Of a DNA stretch of 64,000 nucleotides, positions 37,742 to 45,859 are shown one piece after another. The DNA lies in the NCBI RefSeq assembly GCF_012027395.1, contig NZ_SNUJ01000002.1, positions 248,001 to 312,000 on the forward strand, given 5' to 3'. Each line of letters begins with the position of its first letter. Position 1 is the first letter of the stretch. The stretch comes from Thermococcus sp. LS1 (GTDB taxonomy: Archaea; Methanobacteriota_B; Thermococci; Thermococcales; Thermococcaceae). The notes beneath the pieces are model-generated. The model did no database searches. It worked only from the letters and a program-made list of their open reading frames with translations, and was not told the DNA's origin. The translations under genes and the position numbers were made by a program.

Positions 37742-39373
37742 TCAAAAAGACAAGGCTTTCGAGTGGTAAAGCACCTCCCGGAGGAGCTTTCTTATTTCTT
37801 CTTTTACATCATCTCCGTCGACGACATACGGGGGTCTAAGAACGGGCTTTATTGAGAAGCCTCTGAGGCCCATGGCAAGCTTTATCGCCGAACCGAAGGA
37901 TGAGGCCAAGTTATAAACCTTCGAGAGCCTTGCAAGCTTTTGGGCATAGATAAACGCGTCCTTAAAGCGCTTCTCCTGGAAGGCTTTATAGAGTGCAAGG
38001 TGAACCTCTGGGGCAAAGTTTGCGCACGCCATTATCCCCCCATCACCGCCAAGGATTAAGGTATTAAGGAAGTGCTGATCGAGGCCTGTGAACACCATGA
38101 AATCCTCCCGCTCACCTTTGACTTCGATGATCACGTCCCTCACGTGGTTCACACTGTCTATCGTCTCCTTGACGCCAGCTATGTTCGAGTACTCAAGGGC
38201 GAGCCGCTTAATAAGCTGAACGCTCAGAGGGTTTGCGCAGCTCGGAATATTGTAGAGGATTATCGGGATATCGGTTCTTTCGGCGACCATTGAGTAGTGC
38301 CTAAAGAGAGCCGTCTCGTTCAGCGGGCAGTAGTAGGGTGGAGCTATCACAACGTAATCGGTGCCAATGTCCTGGGCGTGCTTTGTCAGTTCTATGACTT
38401 CAAATGTGTTTGTGGAAGCCGTTCCCACGAGGTAGAATGCAGCATTGACAAGCTCACGCCCCTTCTCGGCCAGGAACTTTCTCTCCTCAACGCTCAAGCT
38501 CGTGAACTCCAAGAGCAGGAATATCAGATTCTCCCCAAAAGCTATACCGCCTTCTGTGGGTGGGACCAGTTCCGCTGGCACTGGAATGGAAAGTCTAAGT
38601 CCGATTATGCTGACCGGGAGGGCTATCAAAAACCCAGCTACTGGTCCGCTGATACCAAGGTCTATTGCTGCATTCCTTGTGGGCAGTGGTGATTTTACCC
38701 TAATTACTGCCCCAAGCGTCCCCAGCATGCTGGGGAAGGGAATGAAGTAGGGCATTGTAGCTCTAACGCCATGATACGCCGCGGCTATCTTGTGGCCAAG
38801 CTCGTGAGTTCCCAGTATTGCCATGACACTTATCGAGAACGCAATCGCGTTGAGATAAGGGTTTCGTATTCCAGGAAGACCGTAGTAATTAAGGGTATCT
38901 ATGTAGGCCAGCGAGAGGTAGTAACCGGCCAAGAATGTGGTGAAAATCGTCGCGATGAGGAAGATCCACGGCAACCACCTGTTGTCCTCCTTTATTTCCT
39001 GGGCAGGGAAGACAAAGAGCAGCACTTTACCCTCACGCTTCTTGAGAGCAGCCCAATAGCCGAGTTCTTCAAGCTCTCTTAGGAATCTCTCAAAGTTATT
39101 TTCCATTATCCCGTGAACCTCAAAGACAAAGACGTTGCCATCTATCTGCTTTAGCTCAAGATCATAGAACTCCTTCAGCTTTTCTTTGAGGTTCTCCGGG
39201 AGGGAAGGCCTGCTTGGCTGAACCTGCACTGTGGGCTCTTGGGACTCCGTATAGAATCCCACCAGAACCATGTCTCCTCCGCAGCGAGGACAGGCTTTCT
39301 CGAGCAGTGGCTCGGATGAATCAAGAATCTCCCTGTGGCCACAGTTGATGCACTCGTGGATGCCCCTTGGCAT
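37742..39373 (-). pseudogene. Chimera: N-terminus of a site-2 protease joined to the C-terminus of a DapA-family aldolase
   Basis: 543 codons. Residues 1-289 are an S2P (M50) protease: an N-terminal zinc ribbon (CINCGHRE and CPRCGGD), a cytosolic domain, then membrane segments with the metal-binding HELGH (GTHELGHKIAAAYHG, about 195). At residue 289 (Glu, GAG 38509-38507) the frame changes to a DapA-type barrel from its residue 47 (FTSLSVEERKFLAEKG) to the end, with the Schiff-base Lys in AGVKETIDS. The protease lacks its LDGGH helix and the aldolase lacks its first strand. It is the reciprocal product of the chimera at 29550-30071. Confidence 0.9.
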
Positions 39374-39417
39374 TTTTTACACTCCCTAAAAAAGAATTGA
39401 GATGAGCCTTAAAAAGA

Positions 39418-39810
39418 CTATTCCTCAACTTCGACCAGTCCCTCGTCGGCTTTGACCCTGACCCTCTGTCCGCTCTTGAGCTTGGAGACGTCTATGCCAT
39501 CAACCATAGGAATACCCGCTATTATAGCTCCTGTTGCCACTATTGTCTCGGCCTCACCGACGATTATTGCCTTTGGCGCCTTTCCGTTCTTCTTAAGGGC
39601 GTAGATAACGTAAGAGCCAACAGTTGATCCCTTACCACGTGGAAATGCCAGGATTTTTCCAGCTATGCTCTGGCCCCTTATATCGCTCTCGGCGTCGGTA
39701 ACTATTCCTGTCTCGGGGTCAACGCCACCGAGGAAGGAAAGGGGCTTCTGAGAGACTATCAGTTCTCCCTCAACCTCGCCACCGACTATCTTTCTGCCCT
39801 TGAGTTTCAT
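39418..39810 (-). CDS. Phosphomevalonate dehydratase small subunit (aconitase X swivel, DUF126)
   Basis: 130 residues. The swivelling beta-barrel domain has the motif FPRGKGSTVGSYVIYALKKN (about residues 54-73), where the Ser binds substrate in aconitase-type enzymes, and VATGAIIAGIPMVDGID. With the next gene it forms the heterodimeric enzyme that dehydrates 5-phosphomevalonate to trans-anhydromevalonate phosphate in the archaeal mevalonate pathway (established in Aeropyrum). The genes are 9 nt apart. Confidence 0.88.
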   Translation of the reverse strand: MKLKGRKIVGGEVEGELIVSQKPLSFLGGVDPETGIVTDAESDIRGQSIAGKILAFPRGKGSTVGSYVIYALKKNGKAPKAIIVGEAETIVATGAIIAGIPMVDGIDVSKLKSGQRVRVKADEGLVEVEE

Positions 39811-39819
39811 TTTCTCACC

Positions 39820-40980
39820 TCACGGTGCTTCCTTTATGATGTTCTCCGCATCGTCGAGCCTAACCTTGAAGCCAAAGGACCGGAAGTAGAAGGCTGATTT
39901 TCCGCTGTTGGTGGCCACTCCTCTGTACCAGTCCTTTATCGGTGAGACTACGAAGCATATGTCGGGAATAATCCTGCCGTTGTAGCGCTCTATGATCTCA
40001 GTGTAGCCTAGAGAATCTGCCAATGCCTTGATCGCTCTGCTCGCCGTGATGAAGAGCGGTATCTTCAGCGGCCTCCCGCGCATGCTCAGTAGCTCGGCGA
40101 TTTCCTTAACTTCCGCTAGGGAAGTATGGGGGCAGCCAATCAAAATCATGTCGATCTCGCTCCAGTCATCGGCGAACTGCTCCTTAACGGCTCTGATATC
40201 GGAATCCTCAACGGTTATCGTTTCGAGCTTGTCAGTTATAGCATCTCTATATTCAGGGGTCTCACCTTCCACATGATATAGAGCTATAGAGCCGCTCGCG
40301 GCCATAGCGGCACCCATCTCTTTGAGATACTCAGTCATCTCGGGCTTCAAGCCTTTGATGTATGGCACGTCGTTGCTGAGGATTTTTCCAAGGTGATAAC
40401 CTAAGGCTGCGTAGTCCACGAAAGTCCTGACGTTTGCATCAACACTGATTATGACGGTTGCTTTCCTGTTTTCGTCCAGATGCAGGCCGTAGTTAGGAGT
40501 TTTGCCCACTATCGCGGCGGCTAAACTTGAAGGCCCTCCTTCGCGGTTGGTCCTTGCACCTAAAATCGAGTTGGCAAAGCTTACCGCTGAGCTTTCGCTC
40601 CAGGCCAAATGATCGCCGAATTTTGGAAGATTTGCCCCGTAGTAGGGAGTGCATGTGGAGGTGACTTCTATGCCCATCTTCCTGTAAAGCTCCAGAACCT
40701 CCATTTGCTTTTCCATGAACTCGTCGTCGCCTATTCCCGCTGGGTTGAGAGTTGTGTAGACGCTTACCTTTGCCCCAGCGTTGGCAAAATCTCTTAGAAA
40801 CTCAATTCCAGCGTCACCGATGTTTTTGTATGAAACACCAGCAACCTGGGCACTTTTGATTGGGATGAGCCTGTCGGCACCGTAGATTTCGCCCAGAGCC
40901 ACGAGTATCTCCATGGCCTTCTGAAGGGCGTAGCCGTATTCGCCGGCCAAGATGAGCTCTTCCTCCTTCGTCAGGTACAT
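39820..40980 (-). CDS. Phosphomevalonate dehydratase large subunit (aconitase X, DUF521)
   Basis: 386 residues, with cysteines for the Fe-S cluster visible in TSTCTPYYGANLP (about residue 110), LIGCPHTSLAEV (about 285) and PDICFVVSPIKDW (about 350). The DUF521 features KSAQVAGVSYKNIGDAG and GARTNREGGPSSLAAAIVGKTPNYG are present. It provides isoprenoid precursors for membrane lipids. It is the first gene of the two-gene operon. Confidence 0.88.
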   Translation of the reverse strand: MYLTKEEELILAGEYGYALQKAMEILVALGEIYGADRLIPIKSAQVAGVSYKNIGDAGIEFLRDFANAGAKVSVYTTLNPAGIGDDEFMEKQMEVLELYRKMGIEVTSTCTPYYGANLPKFGDHLAWSESSAVSFANSILGARTNREGGPSSLAAAIVGKTPNYGLHLDENRKATVIISVDANVRTFVDYAALGYHLGKILSNDVPYIKGLKPEMTEYLKEMGAAMAASGSIALYHVEGETPEYRDAITDKLETITVEDSDIRAVKEQFADDWSEIDMILIGCPHTSLAEVKEIAELLSMRGRPLKIPLFITASRAIKALADSLGYTEIIERYNGRIIPDICFVVSPIKDWYRGVATNSGKSAFYFRSFGFKVRLDDAENIIKEAP

Positions 40981-41085
40981 CCTATCACCTGGGGGAAGTT
41001 AGCGCTTGAAGGTTATAAACTGTTGCGGGGGGATAAGGAGTAAAGTTTATAAACTCTCGACATATGACTAACTAACGGGTCGTGC

Positions 41086-41160
41086 AGCGGGGTGGGGCAG
41101 CTAGGAGTGCCCGCCGGGCTCATAACCCGGAGGTCGGAGGTTCAAATCCTCCCCCCGCTA
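41086..41160 (+). tRNA. Initiator tRNA-Met (CAU)
   Basis: The 75-nt sequence folds as a cloverleaf: acceptor AGCGGGG/CCCCGCT with A1-U72 and A73, anticodon arm CCGGG-CTCATAA-CCCGG, T arm GGAGG-TTCAAAT-CCTCC. The A1-U72 pair and the three G-C pairs at the base of the anticodon stem mark the initiator. There is no intron and CCA is not encoded. The TATA box TTTATAAAC (41046-41054) lies about 32 nt upstream. The last three bases are also the stop codon of the gene on the other strand. Confidence 0.95.
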
Positions 41161-42021
41161 TTTAGCCATATCTGCGCATTGATGTTCTTTTTTGAACATG
41201 CCCAAAAGCTCCAAAGCTTCTTTTAACTTAAGTTGCTTCCTTTGTATTGAAAATCCAACCGCTCTGTAAAAATTAAACACGCTCCTTCTTCGCTGAATCG
41301 TTATTCTGTATAAGTCAGAGTTATACTGATACATTTTACCCCTAATGTTCACTGGAGTGCCTTTCCCACGGTGAAGATAGATCTTCGAATCTATATCCAG
41401 CCTTTTTAGCAACTCCTCACAAAGTGTTAGCACGTCCAAGTCATAGTTCGAAGCCGACACATAGAGCGTTCTTGATTTTCTGTTGAACACTACCGTTCCC
41501 TCGCTGTCAAAGAATCCCCTCAAAAATTCCTTTGGATACGTCCCGGCAGTCTTAGAGAGCCGTTCTTTTGGCCCTTTTAGGAACATGAACAGCTCCTTGT
41601 TGGTAACCTCCACCCACCATCTATCGGCTCTGCCCCGATTGCGCTCAAAGCCCGTTCTTGGATTCGCTCCCATTGCCCTCAAAGCTCTTTCAAAATTCTG
41701 GGCGAAATCTCTGTCCACAACCTTCAGGCGGATTCTGTACTGATAGTTGCCAGTCTCGCTAACGGAGGCATCTCCAAGATAGACCCCAACGATGTAGGCC
41801 AGCTCTGGGGAGGGTTTTAGATTGACGCGCTTGGTTTTGTTAAACGTGTTGTGAGTTCCCTTGCACCACCTAAGAACTGTTGCCTTTGAGACGGAAACGT
41901 TAAATTCCGTCATTATCGTCTCCCTAATCTTGGAGTAGCTCATTCCAGATTCACGCAAATGGAAAACTCTGTTCTGTATTGTTCCTATCTCCCACGGTGT
42001 GAGCTCCTTCAGCTTCCGCAT
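41158..42021 (-). CDS. Free-standing LAGLIDADG homing endonuclease, abutting the tRNA
   Basis: 287 residues from ATG 42021, just downstream of the TATA-like GTTTTAAGC; the longer frame to 42111 starts upstream of the promoter. The N-terminus has an HTH (YSKIRETIMTEFNVSVSKATVLRW, as VSVSKATVLRW, about 30-50). Two LAGLIDADG motifs follow: LAYIVGVYLGDASV (about 78-91) and FLRGFFDSEGTVV (about 170-182), each with the acidic residue kept, so it may be active. The TAG stop (41160-41158) is made of the tRNA 3' end. There is no host intron or intein around it. A fragment of a related gene lies at 42129-42310. Confidence 0.88.
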   Translation of the reverse strand: MRKLKELTPWEIGTIQNRVFHLRESGMSYSKIRETIMTEFNVSVSKATVLRWCKGTHNTFNKTKRVNLKPSPELAYIVGVYLGDASVSETGNYQYRIRLKVVDRDFAQNFERALRAMGANPRTGFERNRGRADRWWVEVTNKELFMFLKGPKERLSKTAGTYPKEFLRGFFDSEGTVVFNRKSRTLYVSASNYDLDVLTLCEELLKRLDIDSKIYLHRGKGTPVNIRGKMYQYNSDLYRITIQRRRSVFNFYRAVGFSIQRKQLKLKEALELLGMFKKEHQCADMAK

Positions 42022-42078
42022 ATAACTACAATTACTCGTTTGCTTAAAACTCTTTTGAATAATAACAATCGCGGGCAG

Positions 42079-42128
42079 ACCTTTTAAACCTCCCCTTAAT
42101 TTCCAACGCAAAGGGGTGGCTGGCGGGA
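42079..42128 (+). promoter_or_regulatory. First copy of the uS15 promoter and leader
   Basis: CCTTTTAAAC (42080-42089) followed after 18 nt by GCAAAGGGGTGGCTGGCGGGA (42108-42128, written here in two overlapping parts: GCAAAGGGGTGGCTGG and GGCTGGCGGGA). The element before uS15 (42915-42964) has the same parts with the same spacing and two base changes in the leader. This copy is followed by an endonuclease fragment and not by a ribosomal protein gene. Confidence 0.7.
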
Positions 42129-42310
42129 AATTGTTCCCGCTTGATAATTTCTATTCTGTACGGGTCGCTGTTGTAGTGGTAGGTTTCGTCACGGATATTT
42201 ACAAGGATTTCTTCCTTAAGTTTTATCTTATTTCCAGCACAATTACTGATAGTTAGAACATGAAGTGTTACATCTCTTTTGAAGTTAGGAACCCAAAAGA
42301 AGGGCTAGTA
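42129..42310 (-). pseudogene. C-terminal fragment of a second LAGLIDADG endonuclease
   Basis: The minus strand reads FFWVPNFKRDVTLHVLTISN, then CAGNKIKLKEEILVNIRDET, then YHYNSDPYRIEIIKREQF, bounded upstream by a TAG near 42311. VNIR-x3-Y-x-YNSD-x-YRI-x-I-x2-R matches VNIRGKMYQYNSDLYRITIQRR in the intact neighbour (14 of 22 residues). The homology stops at the leader copy (42128). No start, HTH or LAGLIDADG motif is left. Confidence 0.7.
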
Positions 42311-42371
42311 CAGATGGAGAAACTTTTATTTACTTTAGGTACCATAATTAAAAATGTACAAGGTGATAAAT

Positions 42372-42908
42372 ATGAAACGAGGAGTTTCTAGTATCGAGTA
42401 TTTGTTCCTTATTGCTGTAGCACTGGTAATAGTACTGTTTGTCATTCACCAGCTGGCAGTGATGACTTCTGATTACACGGCTGTAATGGAAGCTATCTCA
42501 AACGAAATAGCTCAGGAACTGGCAAATCAGTCATGCAACGGGACGTCTGAGGTAGTGATATACTATGTTCACTATGATGCTCAAGGATGGGATCATTCGA
42601 ACCTAAATGACGAGTACGTAGTTATTGCAAACCTTGGATGTTTAGATGAAAACCTAGGTGGATGGAGATTGGTGGATGAAAAAGGACACACGTACATTTT
42701 CCCAAGTGAATTTATTCTGAAAGCTGGAAAAACGGTAACTGTACATACTGGCTCAGGTACAGACACCGACACAGACCTTTACTGGGGCGAAAAGAGTGCT
42801 GTCTGGAACAATGACGGCGACACCGCGTACCTTTACGATGCGAGCGGAAACCTTGTGGACAGTTGCAGCTGGACTGGAAAAGAAGGCGGAGCCGTCAGTT
42901 GTCACTGA
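42372..42908 (+). CDS. Class III signal peptide (pilin-like) protein with a lamin-tail domain
   Basis: 178 residues from ATG 42372 (AAGGTGATAAAT upstream). Residues 1-35 (MKRGVSSIEYLFLIAVALVI) are a type-IV-prepilin-like signal and membrane helix. Residues 70-178 form an Ig-like lamin-tail domain (NDEYVVIANLGC, LGGWRLVDEKGHTYIFPSEF, LKAGKTVTVHTGSG, GDTAYLYDASGNLV). Four Cys could form two disulfides outside the cell. Lamin-tail domains in archaea are found on secreted nucleases and surface proteins. It may display a binding domain on a pilus or the membrane. The TATA-like CTTTTATTTAC lies at 42325-42335. Confidence 0.85.
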   Translation: MKRGVSSIEYLFLIAVALVIVLFVIHQLAVMTSDYTAVMEAISNEIAQELANQSCNGTSEVVIYYVHYDAQGWDHSNLNDEYVVIANLGCLDENLGGWRLVDEKGHTYIFPSEFILKAGKTVTVHTGSGTDTDTDLYWGEKSAVWNNDGDTAYLYDASGNLVDSCSWTGKEGGAVSCH

Positions 42909-42914
42909 TGGCAA

Positions 42915-42964
42915 ACTTTTTAAACTCCTTCTTTTAGGCTGATGCGAAGGGGCGGCTGGCGGGA
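42915..42964 (+). promoter_or_regulatory. uS15 promoter and leader (second copy)
   Basis: ACTTTTTAAAC (42915-42925) is the TATA box. The leader GCGAAGGGGCGGCTGGCGG begins at 42944 and is a GC-rich element 28 nt before the start of uS15. It is repeated with conserved spacing at 42079-42128. Confidence 0.65.
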
Positions 42965-42991
42965 GCTGGCCGTCACCGGGAGGTGTATGAT

Positions 42992-43447
42992 ATGGCAAGG
43001 ATACACGCGAGAAAGAGGGGTAAGTCTGGTTCTAAGAGGCCACCGAGGACCGCTCCGCCGACCTGGGTCGAGTACACGGCGGAGGAGGTCGAGGGGCTCG
43101 TTATTAAGCTCAGGAAGGAAGGCTACAGCGCGGCCATGATAGGAACCATCCTCAGGGACCAGTACGGCATTCCGAGCGTCAAGCTCATCACCGGCAAGAA
43201 GATAACCAAGATACTCGAGGAGAACGGCCTCGCTCCTGAGATTCCGGAGGACCTCATGGCCCTTATCAGGAAGGCCGTCAAGCTCAGGAAGCACCTCGAG
43301 ATGCACCCGAAGGACAAGCACTCAAGGCGCGGTCTCCAGCTCACCGAGAGCAAAATCAGGAGGCTCGTCAAGTACTACAGGAGAACCGGCAAGCTGCCAG
43401 CGAAGTGGCGCTACGACCCAGAGCAGGCCAAGCTCCTGGTTCGCTGA
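42992..43447 (+). CDS. rps15: 30S ribosomal protein uS15
   Basis: 151 residues from ATG 42992 (GGGAGGTG upstream). The protein begins [19 protein letters not shown] and has the archaeal/eukaryotic N-terminal extension; the S15 core is [20 protein letters not shown]. It starts the uS15-GAN-Pcc1-eS1 group, a layout typical of Thermococcales. Confidence 0.97.
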   Translation: MARIHARKRGKSGSKRPPRTAPPTWVEYTAEEVEGLVIKLRKEGYSAAMIGTILRDQYGIPSVKLITGKKITKILEENGLAPEIPEDLMALIRKAVKLRKHLEMHPKDKHSRRGLQLTESKIRRLVKYYRRTGKLPAKWRYDPEQAKLLVR

Positions 43448-43476
43448 TTCCCCTTTCCTTCTTATAAGGTGGTAAA

Positions 43477-44907
43477 ATGGACAAGGGCGCTTTCTTGGAG
43501 AAGGCCCGTGAAGGAGCAGAGCTAATCAAGATGCACATCGAGCTAGGGCACACTATAAGGATAATCTCCCACCGCGATGCGGACGGAATAACTGCCGGGG
43601 CGATTCTGGCGAAGGCAATATTACGTGAGGGCGGTAGCTTCCAGCTCAGCATTGTCAAGCAGCTCAGCGAAGAGCTTATCCAGGAGCTTGCCGCGGAGAA
43701 GCACAAGATATACGTCTTCAGCGATCTCGGGAGCGGCTCAATCGAACTCATCGAGAAGTACCTCGAGGGAGCGACCGTTGTCGTTGCTGACCACCACCCA
43801 CCGGAGAAGGACGAGTTTTCCACAGATTCTCACCTGCTTGTCAATCCAGTGCCATTTGGAGCCAACAGCGTTCGCGACCTGAGCGGGTCGGGCGTTGCCT
43901 ACTTCGTTGCTAGAGAGATGAACGAGAAAAACAGGGATTTGGCCTACATTACCATCGTTGGGGCAGTCGGCGATATGCAGGAGATAGACGGCACCTTCCA
44001 CGGCATGAATCTCGACATCATTGAGGACGGGAAGAGGCTCGGCATTCTGGAGGTCAGGAAGGAGCTCCGCCTCTTCGGTAGGGAAAGCAGAACTCTCGCC
44101 CAAATGCTGGCCTACGCAACAAATCCAGAAATACCCGAAATAACTGGTGACGAGAGGAAGGCCATCGAGTTCCTCAGGGCTAAGGGCTTCGATCCTGACA
44201 TGAAGTACTGGCAGCTCCGTGAGGAGGAGAAAAGACGGCTCCACGACGCCCTTGTCATTCACCTGATAAAGCACGGTGCCCCGAAGGAGGCCATAGACAG
44301 GCTCATCGGTGACGTTGTCATAAGTCCCCTCTACCCTGAGGGCGACCCCAGGCACGAGGCGAGAGAGTTCGCCACACTCCTCAATGCCACCGGAAGGCTG
44401 AACGCTGGAACGCTCGGTGTTGCAATCTGCCTCGGCGACGAAGAGGCCTATAAGAGGGCCAGAAAGATGCTCGACGATTACAAGAGAGAGCAGATCGAGG
44501 CTAGAAAGTTCCTCATCCAAAACTGGAGTATGGCCGACGAAGGAGAGCACGCCTACGTCTTCTACGCTGGCAAAAACATCCGCGATACTCTGGTGGGCAT
44601 AGCGGCTAACATAGCGATAAACGCGGGCCTGGTTGACCCAGAGAAGCCCGTGGTCGTCCTGGCTGACAGTGACGAGGATCCAAACCTCGTGAAGGGCTCC
44701 GCTAGAACCACCGAGAAGGCCCTAGCGAAGGGCTACCACCTTGGAGAAGCTCTGAAGGAAGTGGCAGAGAAGCTCGGCGGTGAAGGTGGAGGTCACGCTA
44801 TAGCTGCTGGCATACGCTTCCCGAAGGACAAGATAAACGAGTTCATCAGGTATTTCAACGAGGTTCTTGGAAGACAGCTCAGGGAGGGCAGGAACGTTGC
44901 GGATTGA
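43477..44907 (+). CDS. GINS-associated nuclease GAN (RecJ-like DHH exonuclease)
   Basis: 476 residues. DHH phosphoesterase motifs: [14 protein letters not shown] (about 31-44), VFSDLGSGS (about 74), ADHHPPEK (about 102), VGAVGDMQ (about 163). The C-terminal DHHA1 domain has [13 protein letters not shown] and [14 protein letters not shown] is a 5'-3' exonuclease bound to the GINS complex at the archaeal replication fork, the counterpart of Cdc45. Its position next to uS15 agrees with the gene characterised in Thermococcus kodakarensis. Confidence 0.93.
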   Translation: MDKGAFLEKAREGAELIKMHIELGHTIRIISHRDADGITAGAILAKAILREGGSFQLSIVKQLSEELIQELAAEKHKIYVFSDLGSGSIELIEKYLEGATVVVADHHPPEKDEFSTDSHLLVNPVPFGANSVRDLSGSGVAYFVAREMNEKNRDLAYITIVGAVGDMQEIDGTFHGMNLDIIEDGKRLGILEVRKELRLFGRESRTLAQMLAYATNPEIPEITGDERKAIEFLRAKGFDPDMKYWQLREEEKRRLHDALVIHLIKHGAPKEAIDRLIGDVVISPLYPEGDPRHEAREFATLLNATGRLNAGTLGVAICLGDEEAYKRARKMLDDYKREQIEARKFLIQNWSMADEGEHAYVFYAGKNIRDTLVGIAANIAINAGLVDPEKPVVVLADSDEDPNLVKGSARTTEKALAKGYHLGEALKEVAEKLGGEGGGHAIAAGIRFPKDKINEFIRYFNEVLGRQLREGRNVAD

Positions 44908-45148
44908 AGCGACGGCGAAAATCATCTGGCACTACGGGAGCGAGGAGAGGGCGAAGGCTATAGCCCAGGCTCTGGAAGTGGACAACGCTAGCCTTCCTGA
45001 AGGCCTAAAGAAAAGTTTAAATGTGGTAACCCGATGGGAAGATGGGGACGTCATAACAAAGGTTAAATACTCGGGTGAGATTGAAACACTCATCAAAGCG
45101 CTGGACGATTTGGTGTTTTCAATCAAAATCGCCGAAGATGTCACGTGA
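44897..45148 (+). CDS. KEOPS complex subunit Pcc1-like protein
   Basis: 83 residues from a TTG start (44897) within the end of the GAN gene, with GGGAGGGC upstream. The small alpha/beta fold ([43 protein letters not shown]) matches Pcc1, the dimerisation subunit of KEOPS, which makes t6A37 in tRNA. Coupled translation with GAN is implied by the 11-nt overlap. Confidence 0.82.
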   Translation: MRIEATAKIIWHYGSEERAKAIAQALEVDNASLPEGLKKSLNVVTRWEDGDVITKVKYSGEIETLIKALDDLVFSIKIAEDVT

Positions 45149-45166
45149 AAGGTTGGAGGTGTTAAG

Positions 45167-45769
45167 ATGGCAAAGGGTAACCCAAGGAAGAGGGCTGCTG
45201 CTACCAAGGATAAGTGGAAGATGAAAGAGTGGTACGTGGTTTACGCTCCGGACTTTTTCGGCAACAAGGAGATAGGCCTCACCCCCGCTGATGACCCCGA
45301 GAAGGTCATCGGTCGCGTCATTGAGACTACCCTCAAGGACCTCACCGGCGACTTCACCAAGGGTCAGGTCAAGCTCTACTTCCAGGTCTACGACGTCAAG
45401 GGTCAGAACGCCTACACCAAGTTTAAGGGCCACACCCTCGCTAGGAGCTACATAAGGAGCCTCGTCAGGAGAAGGACCACCAGGGTTGATGGCATATTCA
45501 ACATCACCACCAAGGACGGCTACAAGCTCCGCGTTATGGGTATGGTCATCGCCTACAGGCGCATACAGACCAGCCAGGAGAGAGCTATCAGGGAGATAAT
45601 GAGGGACATCATCTACAAGAAGGCCGAGGAGCTCAACTACAAGGACTTCATCCTCGAGGCAGTCACCGGCAAGATGGCCACCGAGATAGCCAAGGAAGCC
45701 AGGAAGATCTACCCGATTAAGAGGGCCGAGATAAGGAAGATAAAGGTCCTCGCAGAGCCGGAGGCCTGA
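45167..45769 (+). CDS. rps3ae: 30S ribosomal protein eS1 (S3Ae)
   Basis: 200 residues, begins [20 protein letters not shown]; the eS1 core is [20 protein letters not shown] and [31 protein letters not shown] precedes the ATG. This is the archaeal/eukaryotic S1e protein at the mRNA exit region of the small subunit. Confidence 0.96.
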   Translation: MAKGNPRKRAAATKDKWKMKEWYVVYAPDFFGNKEIGLTPADDPEKVIGRVIETTLKDLTGDFTKGQVKLYFQVYDVKGQNAYTKFKGHTLARSYIRSLVRRRTTRVDGIFNITTKDGYKLRVMGMVIAYRRIQTSQERAIREIMRDIIYKKAEELNYKDFILEAVTGKMATEIAKEARKIYPIKRAEIRKIKVLAEPEA

Positions 45770-45859
45770 AGGCCTCTCAACCCCCTTCTCTATACCTTCC
45801 AGATTCTCTTCTCGGCAGGCTTTTAAAGGCCCAATCATTCTCTCTCTGGAGGTGAGAGT

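Larger units (their letters stand above)
29685..38509. other. Inverted 8.8-kb segment with breakpoints in two genes
   Basis: At 29685-29687 (plus strand) and 38507-38509 (minus strand) the sequence is GAG. At the left, dapA (residues 1-46) turns into the S2P gene (C-terminal part). At the right, S2P (residues 1-289) turns into dapA (from residue 47). Re-inverting the segment restores a dapA of 300 codons on the plus strand and an S2P gene of 416 codons on the minus strand, both of normal length. The shared GAG is a 3-bp microhomology; no longer inverted repeat is visible at the joints. Confidence 0.85.

Noticed and set aside
41158-42111. Endonuclease start at 42111
   Set aside because: The extra 30 codons lie upstream of the TATA-like GTTTTAAGC and overlap the duplicated uS15 promoter; ATG 42021 is the better start.
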